From NCBI GenBank assembly GCA_021775835.1, contig JAJFHC010000015.1, forward strand, positions 1 through 25,580: DNA of 25,580 nt, given 5' to 3'. A model generated the notes under the pieces. That model searched no databases and had not been told where the DNA came from. It worked only from the letters and a program-made list of their open reading frames with translations. How positions within the stretch are numbered: position 1 is the stretch's first letter; each line of letters starts with the position of its first letter. Shown here piece after piece: positions 16,764-25,537 of the stretch. The translations under genes and the position numbers were made by a program. This DNA comes from Hyphomicrobiales bacterium. Lineage in GTDB: Bacteria; Pseudomonadota; Alphaproteobacteria; Rhizobiales; JAJFHC01.

Positions 16764-18272
16764 ATGACCATGGCACGTCCCAAAAAGTCGGTACTGCTCA
16801 CCAATAGCGAAATGTATGAGGCCGACCGCCTAGCCATGGCGGGAGGGGTTGCCGGCGAAATTCTCATGGAAAATGCCGGCAGGGCCTGTGCCGATGAAAT
16901 CTGCCGCCGGTATGCGGCCCAGCCCACAGTTGTTGCCTGTGGCATCGGCAACAATGGCGGCGACGGATTTGTCATTGCCCGTTTGCTCGCGCACCGGGGC
17001 TGGTCGGTGAAAGTGCTGGTCGCCGGCGAACCGGCAAGACTGAGCGGCGACGCCGCGACCATGTTTCGTCGATGGCACGGTGAGACCGGAACGTTGACGC
17101 CGGAGGGACTTGTCGGGGCAGGGCTTGTGGTCGATGCCCTGTATGGAGCAGGATTGACCCGGCCGCTCCAGGACGTGGCGCTTGAGACGGTCCGCTATCT
17201 GAATGCACATCGTCTACGTGTGGTTTCCGTCGACATGCCAAGCGGTGTTGATGGTGCGACCGGGCAATGCTTCGGCGAGACCGTCGAGGCTGATCTAACT
17301 GTGACATTCTTTCGCAAGAAGGTTGGTCATGTTGTTATGCCCGGCAGGACGATGTGCGGTGAGGTCGTGGTCTCTCCCATCGGAATACCTGAAACAGTAC
17401 TGGGTGAAATTGCCCCTGCCACATGGGAGAATGGACCGGATCTGTGGCGGGAGGCATGGCCTGTGCTGGCTGCAGAGGGACACAAATACACCCGAGGCCA
17501 TTGTGTTGTCGTCTCTGGCAATCTCGCATCGACTGGTGCCGCGAGGCTGGGTGCCCGGGCGGCCTTGCGGGCAGGCGCGGGGCTCGTGACAGTAGCGTCG
17601 CCAAAGGACGCCCTGCTGACAAACGCTGCACACCTGACGTCGATCATGGTGTCCCCGTTTGGGGATGCCGCAGCACTTGGGGCATTGTTGTCCGACCAAC
17701 GCAAGAACGTGGTACTAGCGGGACCGGGTCTTGGTATCGGCGAAAAGACTCGGGAGATCGTCGAGGTATGCCTGGCATCTGGCGCGTCCGTGGTGCTTGA
17801 CGCCGATGCCCTGACAGCCTTTGAAGGCGAACTCGAAAAATTGGCTGCTTGTGTAAAGGCCGACAGGAACCGTGAAGTGATTGTGACCCCACATGGAGGA
17901 GAATTCTCCAGGCTTTTCGGTTCTGTCAGTAACAAAGGATTGGGCAAGCTCGAATCCGTGCGCCTGGCTGCAAGGAATTTGGGCGCGGTTTGCCTTCTCA
18001 AGGGTGCTGATACCATCATTGCAGCGCCTGACGGACGTGCCACAATCAACAGCAATGCTCCCCCTCAACTGGCAACGGCCGGATCCGGCGATGTATTGGC
18101 GGGCATCATTTCAGGCTTGAAGGCCCAAAGAATGCCTGCCTTTGAGGCCGCATGTGCCGGGGTCTGGCTTCACGGGGAGGTGGGAATAATGCTGGGGCGA
18201 GGGGCCATAGCCGAGGACTTTACCGAGACGATACCAGAAGTGTTGGCTTCTCTTGATTCGCACCCCGCATAG
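16764..18272 (+). CDS. nnr: bifunctional NAD(P)H-hydrate epimerase / ADP-dependent dehydratase
   Basis: A 502-residue metabolite-repair enzyme. The N-terminal YjeF/NnrE half (about 1-215) holds GIGNNGGDGFVIAR and VVDALYGAGL...PSGVDGATG. The C-terminal NnrD half (about 225-500) holds HKYTRGHCVVVSGN, VLAGPGLGIGE, TPHGGEFSRLF and the catalytic TAGSGDVLAGIISG. Together they return damaged NADHX and NADPHX to NAD(P)H. The ATG at 16764 is preferred over GTG 16755 and ATG 16770 because GAGAGG lies about 9 bases before it. It follows the aminotransferase closely. nnr-glnB-glnA linkage is familiar from alphaproteobacteria; here the aminotransferase sits between. Confidence 0.93.
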   Translation: MTMARPKKSVLLTNSEMYEADRLAMAGGVAGEILMENAGRACADEICRRYAAQPTVVACGIGNNGGDGFVIARLLAHRGWSVKVLVAGEPARLSGDAATMFRRWHGETGTLTPEGLVGAGLVVDALYGAGLTRPLQDVALETVRYLNAHRLRVVSVDMPSGVDGATGQCFGETVEADLTVTFFRKKVGHVVMPGRTMCGEVVVSPIGIPETVLGEIAPATWENGPDLWREAWPVLAAEGHKYTRGHCVVVSGNLASTGAARLGARAALRAGAGLVTVASPKDALLTNAAHLTSIMVSPFGDAAALGALLSDQRKNVVLAGPGLGIGEKTREIVEVCLASGASVVLDADALTAFEGELEKLAACVKADRNREVIVTPHGGEFSRLFGSVSNKGLGKLESVRLAARNLGAVCLLKGADTIIAAPDGRATINSNAPPQLATAGSGDVLAGIISGLKAQRMPAFEAACAGVWLHGEVGIMLGRGAIAEDFTETIPEVLASLDSHPA

Positions 18273-18315
18273 CTGGTTGAGAAAAGACCAAAATGTCGAA
18301 ATGTGCCATCGGGAT

Positions 18316-18331
18316 TGGCATATCGCTTGCT
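18316..18331 (+). promoter_or_regulatory. sigma54-like (-24/-12) promoter before a small membrane-protein gene
   Basis: TGGCATA-TCGC-TTGCT against TGGCACG-N4-TTGCW: the GG and GC elements are exactly 10 bases apart, the -12 block is perfect, and two bases of the -24 block differ. It lies 57 bases before the ATG of the 49-codon gene and 44 bases after the nnr stop. A TGCCA/TGGCA dyad (18304-18320) overlaps the -24 region. Confidence 0.6.
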
Positions 18332-18388
18332 CTGTGAGTGTTGAACCGTCGCCGTCTGTGCCGGTTTGATACATGTTAGGAGCACGTC

Positions 18389-18538
18389 ATGGCATTATGG
18401 TTTGGTTTGGCTGGTGTGATATGGTTTGCCTGTATCGCGACGTTCAATGAAATGTTCTCTACGGATATCCTTGTTTTGATGTCGGTTTTTTCTGTTTATG
18501 CCGTATCAATGGGCATTCTGTTTTTACGCTGGGCTTAG
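18389..18538 (+). CDS. 49-residue two-helix membrane protein, unrecognised
   Basis: An open frame of 49 codons starting MALWFGLAGVIWFACIATF and ending FLRWA. Two hydrophobic segments (about 2-19 and 26-46) flank a short polar loop (NEMFSTD), so it is probably an integral inner-membrane hairpin. TTAGGAG ends 7 bases before the ATG, one of the best ribosome-binding sites in the window, which argues strongly for translation. A sigma54-like promoter lies at 18316-18331. I do not recognise a family. It lies alone between nnr and a tRNA gene, near nitrogen-regulated glnBA, so nitrogen- or stress-conditional expression is suggested (inference). Its short length makes it easy to miss in annotation. 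Confidence 0.7.
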   Translation: MALWFGLAGVIWFACIATFNEMFSTDILVLMSVFSVYAVSMGILFLRWA

Positions 18539-18645
18539 CCGGATTGAGAGCCGTTCGACTCTTTGGACATGCGCATTTCCGAAAGGAACCGGAGTATCGC
18601 GGATGCGCGGTAAATTGCGTCTGGTAGTTTTGAATTACCCTGTGC

Positions 18646-18651
18646 TATAGA
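18646..18651 (+). promoter_or_regulatory. -10 element and GC discriminator of tRNA-Leu promoter
   Basis: TATAGA is followed at once by GGCGCCC, a GC-rich discriminator typical of stable-RNA promoters under stringent control. The tRNA begins 34 bases downstream. A -35 at the usual distance is weak (around TGGTAG, 18622-18627). The gene-free stretch 18539-18685 holds nothing else that I can name. Confidence 0.5.
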
Positions 18652-18685
18652 GGCGCCCAATTGCGCGCGGTCAGTCCGCCTGCAC

Positions 18686-18770
18686 GCGGGCGTGGTGGAA
18701 ATGGTAGACACGCCAGATTTAGGTTCTGGTGGCGCAAGCCGTGGGGGTTCAAGTCCCTCCGCCCGCACCA
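18686..18770 (+). tRNA. tRNA-Leu (anticodon UAG)
   Basis: An 85-base class II tRNA. Acceptor GCGGGCG pairs with CGCCCGC, a CCA end is encoded, and the anticodon stem CCAGA/TCTGG flanks the loop TTTAGGT with anticodon TAG, decoding CUA and other CUN codons. The variable arm is long (GGCGCAAGCCGT region) and the T arm contains GGTTCAAGTCC. All arms fold without mismatch in the acceptor. Confidence 0.97.
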
Positions 18771-18889
18771 ATGGCACGAAATGTGGGTCTATGAGTCGGC
18801 TTTGCCGCCTTGGCGACTGGACTGCACGATAAGGTAGAGATTTTTTCGAGAGCTTTTTTAGGAGCTCGACGGCAAGAAAGTTGAAGTCA

Positions 18890-20272
18890 ATGGAAATTAT
18901 TGAATCCGTTAACGACGGGTTGAAGCGGGAACTCAAGGTCGTGATTCCTGCATCTGAACTTGAAAACCGCCTTTCCGGCCGCCTGTCGGAAATCAAGGGC
19001 CAGGTGAAGCTCAACGGGTTTCGCCCCGGCAAAGTCCCTGACAGTTACCTGCGCAAGACCTACGGCCGGTCGGTTATGGCCGAAGTCGTCCAGGAAACCG
19101 TTACGGAATCTTCTAAAAAAGCTCTGGATGACCGTTCGGAGAAGCCGGCATTTCAGCCGGAGATTTCCTTTACCGAAGATACCGATGAAATTGAAAATGT
19201 CATGGCCGGCAACTCTGACCTGTCATTCACGATGGCCTTCGAGGTTATTCCGCCAATCGATCTGATGGATTTCTCCAAGCTTTCTCTTGAAAAGCAGGTT
19301 TGCGAGGCCACCGACACTCACATCGATGAGGCCCTTGAGCGTATTGCATCGAGCCAGCGTGATTTTGAAACCAAAGACGGTAAGGCGGAATCCGGGGACC
19401 GGGCGACAATCGATTTCGTCGGTCGGATCGACGGTGAAGAATTCGAAGGCGGCAGCGCCCAGGATGCCCCGCTGGAACTGGGCAGCAATTCCTTCATTCC
19501 AGGCTTTGAGGATCAGTTGGTCGGGACTTCTGCCGGCGACGAACTCGACGTGAACGTCACGTTTCCCGAAGATTACGGCGCAGCCGAGTTTGCCGGCAAA
19601 GACGCTGTGTTCTCAGTCACCGTAAAGGAAATTGCGAGCCCGGCAGAAGTGTCGATCGACGATGAATTTGCGTCACGTCTGGGCATGGAAGATCTGGCCA
19701 AACTCCGCGAAGCGGTCAAAGAACAGGTTGAAGGCGAGTTCGAACAGGTCTCCAAATCCAAGCTCAAGCGTATATTGCTCGACGAACTGGATCAGGCTCA
19801 CGCCGTGGATCTGCCCAGCAAACTGGTTGAACAGGAGTTCGAACAGGTCTGGAACCAGGTCACCCAGGAAATGGAGAAGGCCGAGCGGACGTTCGAGGAC
19901 GAGGATACAACCGAGGAGGATGCCCGCACCGAGTATCAGTCGATCGCGGAACGCCGTGTGCGGCTCGGTCTGGTTTTAGGCGCTGTGGGCGAGAGCAATG
20001 ATATATCTGTAGCTGAAGACGAACTCAATCGCGGTCTGATGGAGCGTCTGCGTCAGTTCCCGGGCCAGGAGAAGGAAGTCTACGACTTCTACCAGAAGAA
20101 CCCGCAGGCCCTGGCCGAGATCCGGGCACCGCTTTTTGAGCAGAAGGTCGTCGATTTCATAACTGAACTCGCCTCCGTCAAGGAAATCCCCGTAGACCGC
20201 GAGGAGCTTTATCGTGATCCCGATGAAGACGAATCGGCATCTGAAGACGGTAAAGGGTCATCGAAAGATTGA
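18890..20272 (+). CDS. tig: trigger factor, ribosome-associated chaperone and peptidyl-prolyl isomerase
   Basis: A 460-residue trigger factor. The ATG at 18890 (MEIIESVNDGLKRE) is chosen because it places the ribosome-docking loop GFRPGKVP at residues 43-50, the same place as GFRKGKVP of E. coli; the in-frame ATG at 18881 would shift it. The N-terminal ribosome-binding domain is followed by an FKBP-type PPIase domain (about 150-245, with GDRATIDFVGRIDGEEFEGG and FIPGFEDQLVG) and a helical C-terminal chaperone domain. The acidic tail ends DPDEDESASEDGKGSS. The RBS is weak. It is first in the tig-clpP-clpX-lon cluster. Confidence 0.96.
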   Translation: MEIIESVNDGLKRELKVVIPASELENRLSGRLSEIKGQVKLNGFRPGKVPDSYLRKTYGRSVMAEVVQETVTESSKKALDDRSEKPAFQPEISFTEDTDEIENVMAGNSDLSFTMAFEVIPPIDLMDFSKLSLEKQVCEATDTHIDEALERIASSQRDFETKDGKAESGDRATIDFVGRIDGEEFEGGSAQDAPLELGSNSFIPGFEDQLVGTSAGDELDVNVTFPEDYGAAEFAGKDAVFSVTVKEIASPAEVSIDDEFASRLGMEDLAKLREAVKEQVEGEFEQVSKSKLKRILLDELDQAHAVDLPSKLVEQEFEQVWNQVTQEMEKAERTFEDEDTTEEDARTEYQSIAERRVRLGLVLGAVGESNDISVAEDELNRGLMERLRQFPGQEKEVYDFYQKNPQALAEIRAPLFEQKVVDFITELASVKEIPVDREELYRDPDEDESASEDGKGSSKD

Positions 20273-20415
20273 TCCAACGACCTCAGGCAATTGCGTGTTT
20301 GTTGGCGGGTTGACGACATTTACCGTTCGGTGAGCGAATCGCATTAGGGTGTGCGCCGTTTTCAGTTCTACAGCGGCCACACCTTATCTGTCGTGCGGTC
20401 GGTGCTGGTGTGCCA

Positions 20416-20429
20416 AGGGCGAGCGCCCT
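20416..20429 (+). other. small hairpin in the clpP leader
   Basis: AGGGC-GAGC-GCCCT lies about 10 bases before the clpP Shine-Dalgarno. It could stabilise the leader or affect translation start. The 180-base gap between tig and clpP (20273-20452) holds no gene, and I found no convincing heat-shock promoter. Confidence 0.4.
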
Positions 20430-20452
20430 GAATAAAAAGGAAAAACAGGATA

Positions 20453-21091
20453 ATGCCTGATCCGATAGATACCTATATGAACACTCTGGTGCCCATGGTG
20501 GTCGAGCAGACCAACCGGGGCGAGCGCGCCTACGACATTTATTCCCGCCTTCTCAAGGAACGCATAATTTTCGTCGTTGGTCCGGTGGAAGATCATATGG
20601 CGTCTGTGGTAACCGCCCAGTTGTTGTTTCTGGAAGCTGACAACCCCAAAAAAGAAATCTCCATGTACATCAATTCCCCTGGTGGAATCGTGACATCGGG
20701 GATGGCAATTTACGACACCATGCAGTTCATTCGCCCACAGGTGTCGACGCTGTGCATCGGACAGGCCGCTTCCATGGGATCGCTGCTGTTGACGGCAGGT
20801 GCGCCTGGTTTGCGTTATGCGCTGCCCAATGCCCGCATCATGGTGCATCAGCCGTCGGGTGGGTTTCAGGGCCAGGCAACGGATATCGAATTGCATGCCA
20901 AAGAAATTCTGGCATTGCGCGCGCGGCTCAACGCGATTTACGCCGAGCATACTGGACAGGAAATTGGCGCAATCGAAAGCGCACTGGAACGCGATAACTT
21001 CATGACAGCGGAAGCGGCCAAGGAGTTCGGACTGATTGACGAGGTGCTCTCCAAACGCGCGGTGGAAGAGTCGGAAGACGACGCTGATTAA
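20453..21091 (+). CDS. clpP: ATP-dependent Clp protease proteolytic subunit
   Basis: A 212-residue serine peptidase. The triad is S107 ([10 protein letters not shown]), H132 (MVHQPSGG) and D181 (ERDNFM), with the +25 and +74 spacings of E. coli Clp[13 protein letters not shown] forms the oxyanion region. Two stacked heptamers pair with ClpX (next gene) or ClpA to degrade unfolded and tagged proteins. AGGA precedes the ATG closely. The N-terminus [20 protein letters not shown] carries the usual processed propeptide region. Confidence 0.97.
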   Translation: MPDPIDTYMNTLVPMVVEQTNRGERAYDIYSRLLKERIIFVVGPVEDHMASVVTAQLLFLEADNPKKEISMYINSPGGIVTSGMAIYDTMQFIRPQVSTLCIGQAASMGSLLLTAGAPGLRYALPNARIMVHQPSGGFQGQATDIELHAKEILALRARLNAIYAEHTGQEIGAIESALERDNFMTAEAAKEFGLIDEVLSKRAVEESEDDAD

Positions 21092-21103
21092 CCTGAGGTT
21101 TTT

Positions 21104-21135
21104 GCGCCTGCTTGCCGTCGCAGTTCGACAGGCGC
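21104..21135 (+). other. 7-bp inverted repeat after clpP (processing or weak termination)
   Basis: GCGCCTG...CAGGCGC with an 18-base loop lies 12 bases after the clpP stop. No T-run follows on the plus strand, so it is not a classical terminator. The rest of the clpP-clpX spacer (to 21326) also holds AATCAAT/ATTGATT (21139-21184) and a CCGC-TTCG-GCGG tetraloop hairpin (21288-21299) just before the clpX RBS. Confidence 0.45.
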
Positions 21136-21326
21136 GTTAATCAATTCTTGATCAGTGACTTGATAGCATGCTCAATTATTGATTCGATGGCTGGAGCACT
21201 TGTCACTAAGATGTCATATCCAGTTGTCCGAGATGGTTGCGATGCCCATATAAGACGGGATGGGGTCATCAGTCAGGTCTACAGAGGCCGCTTCGGCGGA
21301 CAGTTGATACAGGTCAGGGAGTATCC

Positions 21327-22592
21327 ATGAGCAAAGTTGGCGGAAGCGACTCCAAAAACACCCTTTATTGTTCTTTCTGCGGTAAGAGCCAGCATGAAGT
21401 GCGCAAGTTGATCGCAGGCCCTACGGTTTTCATATGCGATGAATGTGTCGAACTCTGCATGGATATCATCCGTGAAGAAAACAAGAGTTCCCTGGTAAAA
21501 TCCAGCGACGGCGTTCCCACGCCCCTTGAAATATGCGAAGTGCTGGACGATTACGTCATCGGCCAAACGCATGCAAAACGGGTTCTGTCGGTAGCCGTTC
21601 ACAACCACTACAAACGTCTCAACCACGCCGGCAAGAACAACGACGTGGAATTGGCCAAGTCGAACATTCTGCTGATCGGACCAACTGGTTGCGGCAAGAC
21701 ATTGCTGGCACAAACCCTGGCGCGCATTCTTGATGTGCCCTTCACCATGGCCGACGCCACGACTTTGACGGAAGCCGGCTACGTCGGCGAAGACGTCGAA
21801 AACATCATTCTCAAACTGCTGCAGTCTGCCGACTACAATGTCGAGCGTGCCCAGCGCGGAATTGTCTACATCGATGAGGTCGACAAGATCAGCCGCAAGG
21901 CCGACAACCCCTCAATCACCCGTGACGTATCGGGCGAGGGCGTACAGCAGGCTCTGCTCAAGATCATGGAAGGCACTGTCGCCAGCGTGCCTCCGCAAGG
22001 TGGCCGTAAGCATCCTCAGCAGGAGTTCCTGCAGGTCGATACCACGAATATCCTGTTCATCTGCGGTGGCGCGTTTGCGGGCCTTGAAAAAATCATCGGA
22101 CAACGCGGCAAATCCACCTCGATCGGATTTGGCGCTCATGTGGAATCCGAAGAGGATCTCCGCACCGGCGAGATACTGAAGACAATCGAACCGGAAGACC
22201 TCCTGAAGTTCGGCCTGATACCGGAGTTCGTTGGCCGTGTGCCGGTTCTGGCGACACTTGAAGACCTGGACACCGACGCGCTGGTGCAGATCCTGTCGAA
22301 CCCCAAGAACGCGCTCGTGAAGCAGTATCAGCGGCTGTTCGAAATGGAAGACGTCAAGCTGACGTTTGCCGAGGATGCCCTGAGGGCGATCGCCAAGCGG
22401 GCCATTATCCGCAAGACCGGTGCCCGTGGCCTGCGCTCGATCATGGAAACCATTCTTCTGGAAACGATGTTTGACCTGCCGAGTCTTGAGGGCGTGGAAG
22501 AGGTTGTCATCTCTCAGGAAGTTGTCGATGGGTCCGCCAGTCCCCTGCATATCTATGCCGACAGGGCCGAAGACGTCGAATCAAGCGCCTGA
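21327..22592 (+). CDS. clpX: ATP-dependent Clp protease ATP-binding subunit ClpX
   Basis: A 421-residue AAA+ unfoldase. The N-terminal zinc domain has C15-x-x-C18 and C37-x-x-C40. Walker A is GPTGCGKT and Walker [11 protein letters not shown]. The pore loop GYVGEDVE, the RKH loop (GGRKHPQQ) and the IGF loop (SIGFGA) that docks on ClpP are all present. The ATG at 21327 follows AGGGAG; the frame is open upstream to 21237 but the family starts MSK... here. In alphaproteobacteria ClpXP degrades cell-cycle and stress regulators. It follows clpP by 235 bases and may have its own promoter. Confidence 0.97.
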   Translation: MSKVGGSDSKNTLYCSFCGKSQHEVRKLIAGPTVFICDECVELCMDIIREENKSSLVKSSDGVPTPLEICEVLDDYVIGQTHAKRVLSVAVHNHYKRLNHAGKNNDVELAKSNILLIGPTGCGKTLLAQTLARILDVPFTMADATTLTEAGYVGEDVENIILKLLQSADYNVERAQRGIVYIDEVDKISRKADNPSITRDVSGEGVQQALLKIMEGTVASVPPQGGRKHPQQEFLQVDTTNILFICGGAFAGLEKIIGQRGKSTSIGFGAHVESEEDLRTGEILKTIEPEDLLKFGLIPEFVGRVPVLATLEDLDTDALVQILSNPKNALVKQYQRLFEMEDVKLTFAEDALRAIAKRAIIRKTGARGLRSIMETILLETMFDLPSLEGVEEVVISQEVVDGSASPLHIYADRAEDVESSA

Positions 22593-22626
22593 GACCGGAC
22601 AGCACTGATCTGATTGTGATTTCCCC

Positions 22627-22650
22627 TAGATTGTTGGGAAATCTACCAAC
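22627..22650 (+). other. overlapping, mutually exclusive inverted repeats between clpX and lon
   Basis: TAGATT/AATCTA (22627-22632, 22640-22645) and GTTGG/CCAAC (22633-22637, 22646-22650) interlock, so only one hairpin can form at a time. They lie 35 bases after the clpX stop and about 240 bases before lon. The rest of the 295-base spacer has no gene; a TTGACG at 22707-22712 lacks a good -10. Confidence 0.35.
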
Positions 22651-22887
22651 TTGCCTGTTCCTTGTAGCAATTTGTACGGATTGCACCGCAAAACGGTGAC
22701 TTGGGGTTGACGCGCAGGGCTAACAGAGCCACCTAATTGACCGAGCGATGCGGTAAATGATTCTCCCGTCCGGGTGTGGCAAAAAGCGTTGTTTGCCTTA
22801 TCCGCCGGTTCTGGTCTGTTTCCGGCGCTTGACCGCATGCCACTGCTTGGGTGCGGTGATGTCAAAACAATGAAAGGCAATTTTCCC

Positions 22888-25332
22888 ATGACGGAAAACA
22901 GCATCATCACTCCTGGAACCGGTTCTGGCGGCAAGGCGGAAGTTTATCCGGTGCTGCCTTTGCGCGACATAGTGGTGTTTCCTCATATGATTGTTCCGCT
23001 CTTTGTCGGGCGTGAAAAGTCGATCAATGCGCTTGAGCAGGTCATGCGCGAAGATAAACAGATCCTGCTCGCCGCCCAGAAAGATGCAGCCGACGATGAT
23101 CCGTCGCCTGAAGGCATCTATTCCATGGGAACAATGGCTTCTGTTCTTCAGTTGCTCAAGCTTCCCGATGGCACCGTCAAGGTTCTGGTTGAGGGCTCAG
23201 AGCGCTCTCGTATCCTTCGTTATACTGAGAATACCGAATTCTATGAGGCCGAGGCGGAAGTGCTTCTCGACGTCGAGGGCAGCGACGAGGAGATGGAAGC
23301 TCTGTCGCGTTCGACTAATGCCCAGTTTGAGAGCTATGTGAAACTGAACAAGAAAGTTCCGCCGGAAGTGCTGGGTTCGGTTGGCCAGATCGAGGACTAC
23401 TCGAAACTTGCCGACACCATCGCTTCGCATCTGGCGATCAAGATTTCTGAAAAGCAGGAACTGCTTGAATTGATTTCGATCACCGAACGTCTCGAGCGTG
23501 TCTATGGCCTGATGGAAAGCGAAATCAGCGTCCTCCAGGTCGAGAAAAAGATCCGCAGCCGGGTCAAGCGGCAGATGGAGAAGACACAGCGCGAGTACTA
23601 TCTGAATGAGCAGATGAAGGCCATTCAGAAGGAACTGGGCGACGGCGAGGATGGCAAGGACGATATTGCCGAGCTTGAAGAAAAGATCGAGCAAACCAAA
23701 CTGTCCAAGGAAGCGCGTGAGAAGGCGCAGAATGAACTGAAGAAGCTCCGCCAGATGAGCCCGATGTCGGCCGAGGCGACGGTGGTACGCAATTACCTCG
23801 ACTGGTTGTTGGCGATCCCGTGGGGCGTCAAGAGCCGCATCAAAAAGGATCTCCTGAAAGCCGAGGAAGTGCTTGATGCAGACCACTTTGGTCTTGAGAA
23901 GGTCAAGGAACGTATCGTCGAATATCTCGCCGTGCAGCAACGCACGAACAAGCTCAGAGGCCCGATCCTGTGTCTGGTAGGCCCTCCCGGCGTCGGCAAG
24001 ACGTCACTGGGCAAGTCGATTGCGAAGGCGACGGGACGTGAATTTGTTCGCATGTCGCTTGGCGGTGTCAGGGATGAGGCGGAGATCCGCGGTCATCGTC
24101 GGACCTATATCGGGTCAATGCCCGGCAAGGTCATCCAGTCGATGAAGAAGATGAAGAAATCCAACCCGTTGTTCCTGCTCGACGAGATCGACAAGATGGG
24201 AGCGGATTTCAGAGGGGATCCGTCGTCGGCACTGCTTGAAGTGCTGGATCCCGAACAGAACAATACATTCAACGATCACTACCTTGAGGTCGACTACGAT
24301 CTGTCCAACGTTATGTTTGTCACGACCGCGAACACGTTGAACATTCCACCGGCCTTGATGGATCGCATGGAGATCATCCGGATTGCCGGATATACAGAAG
24401 ACGAGAAGGTAGAGATTGCCCGCCGTCATCTGATCCCCAATCAGATAGAGGCCCATGGCCTGCGTGAAGGTGAGTGGTCTATTGACGACGAGGCGCTCTA
24501 TGAGGTTATCCGTCGCTACACCAGAGAAGCCGGCGTGCGTAACCTGGAACGCGAGATTGCCAACCTGACGCGCAAGGCGATCAAAACGATTCTGACCGAC
24601 AAGGACGTAAAGTCCGTGGATTTGACCATGGAAAATATCGGCGACTATGCCGGTATTGCGAAGTACCGCTATGGTGAAGCCGAAAGCGAAGATCAGGTCG
24701 GTGTTGTCACCGGTCTTGCCTGGACGGAGGTCGGCGGTGAATTGCTCACCATCGAAGGCGTCATGCTGCCCGGCAAGGGTAAGATGACCGTCACGGGCAA
24801 CTTGCGCGATGTCATGAAGGAATCGATTTCAGCTGCGAACTCCTATGTGAGATCTCGTGCCGCGGACTTTGGGATCGAACCACCGATGTTCCACAAGAGG
24901 GACATCCACGTACACGTGCCGGAAGGCGCGACCCCCAAGGATGGACCATCCGCCGGAACGGCTATGGCCACCGCAATCGTCTCGATCATGACCGGCATTC
25001 CCATCCGCAAGGACATTGCCATGACCGGTGAGATCACCTTGCGGGGACGGGTGTTGCCCATTGGTGGTTTGAAGGAAAAACTTCTTGCGGCTTTACGCGG
25101 CGGATTGAAGACCGTGTTGATCCCGGAAGAAAATGCCAAGGACCTGGTAGAGATTCCCGACAACGTCAAGAACGGTCTGGATATCATCCCGGTATCGATC
25201 ATGGATGACGTGCTCAAACACGCTTTGATACGCGCTCCGGAAGCGATTGAATGGGACGACGAACAGGCTGAAGCGGCAAGTTCGGCGGCAGTTGCCGACG
25301 AAGATTCCGCGTCGGCGTTAACGGCACACTGA
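22888..25332 (+). CDS. lon: ATP-dependent protease Lon
   Basis: An 814-residue Lon. The N-terminal substrate-recognition domain begins [24 protein letters not shown]. The long coiled helix ([17 protein letters not shown]) leads to the AAA+ core with Walker A GPPGVGKT and Walker B FLLDEIDK. The protease domain has the catalytic dyad S688 ([11 protein letters not shown]) and K731 ([12 protein letters not shown]), spaced 43 residues as in E. coli. The acidic, alanine-rich tail is longer than in E. coli (784 aa). The ATG at 22888 is preferred (AAAGG upstream), but 22870 is possible; an open frame to 22774 is not conserved-looking. Lon degrades damaged and regulatory proteins. Confidence 0.96.
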   Translation: MTENSIITPGTGSGGKAEVYPVLPLRDIVVFPHMIVPLFVGREKSINALEQVMREDKQILLAAQKDAADDDPSPEGIYSMGTMASVLQLLKLPDGTVKVLVEGSERSRILRYTENTEFYEAEAEVLLDVEGSDEEMEALSRSTNAQFESYVKLNKKVPPEVLGSVGQIEDYSKLADTIASHLAIKISEKQELLELISITERLERVYGLMESEISVLQVEKKIRSRVKRQMEKTQREYYLNEQMKAIQKELGDGEDGKDDIAELEEKIEQTKLSKEAREKAQNELKKLRQMSPMSAEATVVRNYLDWLLAIPWGVKSRIKKDLLKAEEVLDADHFGLEKVKERIVEYLAVQQRTNKLRGPILCLVGPPGVGKTSLGKSIAKATGREFVRMSLGGVRDEAEIRGHRRTYIGSMPGKVIQSMKKMKKSNPLFLLDEIDKMGADFRGDPSSALLEVLDPEQNNTFNDHYLEVDYDLSNVMFVTTANTLNIPPALMDRMEIIRIAGYTEDEKVEIARRHLIPNQIEAHGLREGEWSIDDEALYEVIRRYTREAGVRNLEREIANLTRKAIKTILTDKDVKSVDLTMENIGDYAGIAKYRYGEAESEDQVGVVTGLAWTEVGGELLTIEGVMLPGKGKMTVTGNLRDVMKESISAANSYVRSRAADFGIEPPMFHKRDIHVHVPEGATPKDGPSAGTAMATAIVSIMTGIPIRKDIAMTGEITLRGRVLPIGGLKEKLLAALRGGLKTVLIPEENAKDLVEIPDNVKNGLDIIPVSIMDDVLKHALIRAPEAIEWDDEQAEAASSAAVADEDSASALTAH

Positions 25333-25333
25333 T

Positions 25334-25354
25334 TCGCAGAATCCTGCGATTTTT
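25334..25354 (+). terminator. first of two tandem terminators after lon
   Basis: TCGCAG-AATC-CTGCGA followed directly by TTTTT, starting 2 bases after the lon stop. A compact 6-bp stem with a 4-base loop. Confidence 0.75.
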
Positions 25355-25355
25355 G

Positions 25356-25395
25356 ACGGGTGGTGCCGCTGGCACCGCCCGTTTTGCGTGTTTTT
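25356..25395 (+). terminator. second of two tandem terminators after lon
   Basis: A 12-bp stem (25356-25367 with 25371-25382, one G-T pair) with a 3-base loop GCT, then TTTT and a further TTTTT 5 bases on. It is much more stable than the first and should close the lon transcript; hupB must then have its own promoter between about 25396 and 25537. Confidence 0.85.
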
Positions 25396-25537
25396 CATGT
25401 CACAAGTGGTTGAAAACCCTTCGCATTGCAAAATGAAGTCATAAAAAGGTTGATTTTCTGCGGTTTTTGCATTGAGCATGCGTCTACGGCCACGTATTTG
25501 ACGAATCATTCAGGCCTAATCAAGAGAGGAAAAGATC

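Noticed and set aside
18292..18388. Other short frames between nnr and the 49-codon gene
   Set aside because: No RBS and no hydrophobic or conserved-looking product; the stretch is better explained as promoter and leader.
20383..20389. CTTATCT as a heat-shock (sigma32) -10 before clpP
   Set aside because: No CTTG-like -35 lies at the expected 16-18 base spacing.
21112..21330. 72-codon frame in the clpP-clpX spacer ending in an ATGA overlap with clpX
   Set aside because: The overlap is suggestive, but the start is TTG without an RBS, internal ATGs also lack one, and the product resembles nothing. It lies across structured regulatory sequence.
22774..22887. 38-codon upstream extension of Lon
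   Set aside because: Not similar to Lon N-termini. Family alignment begins just before [12 protein letters not shown] 22888 (or 22870) is adequate.
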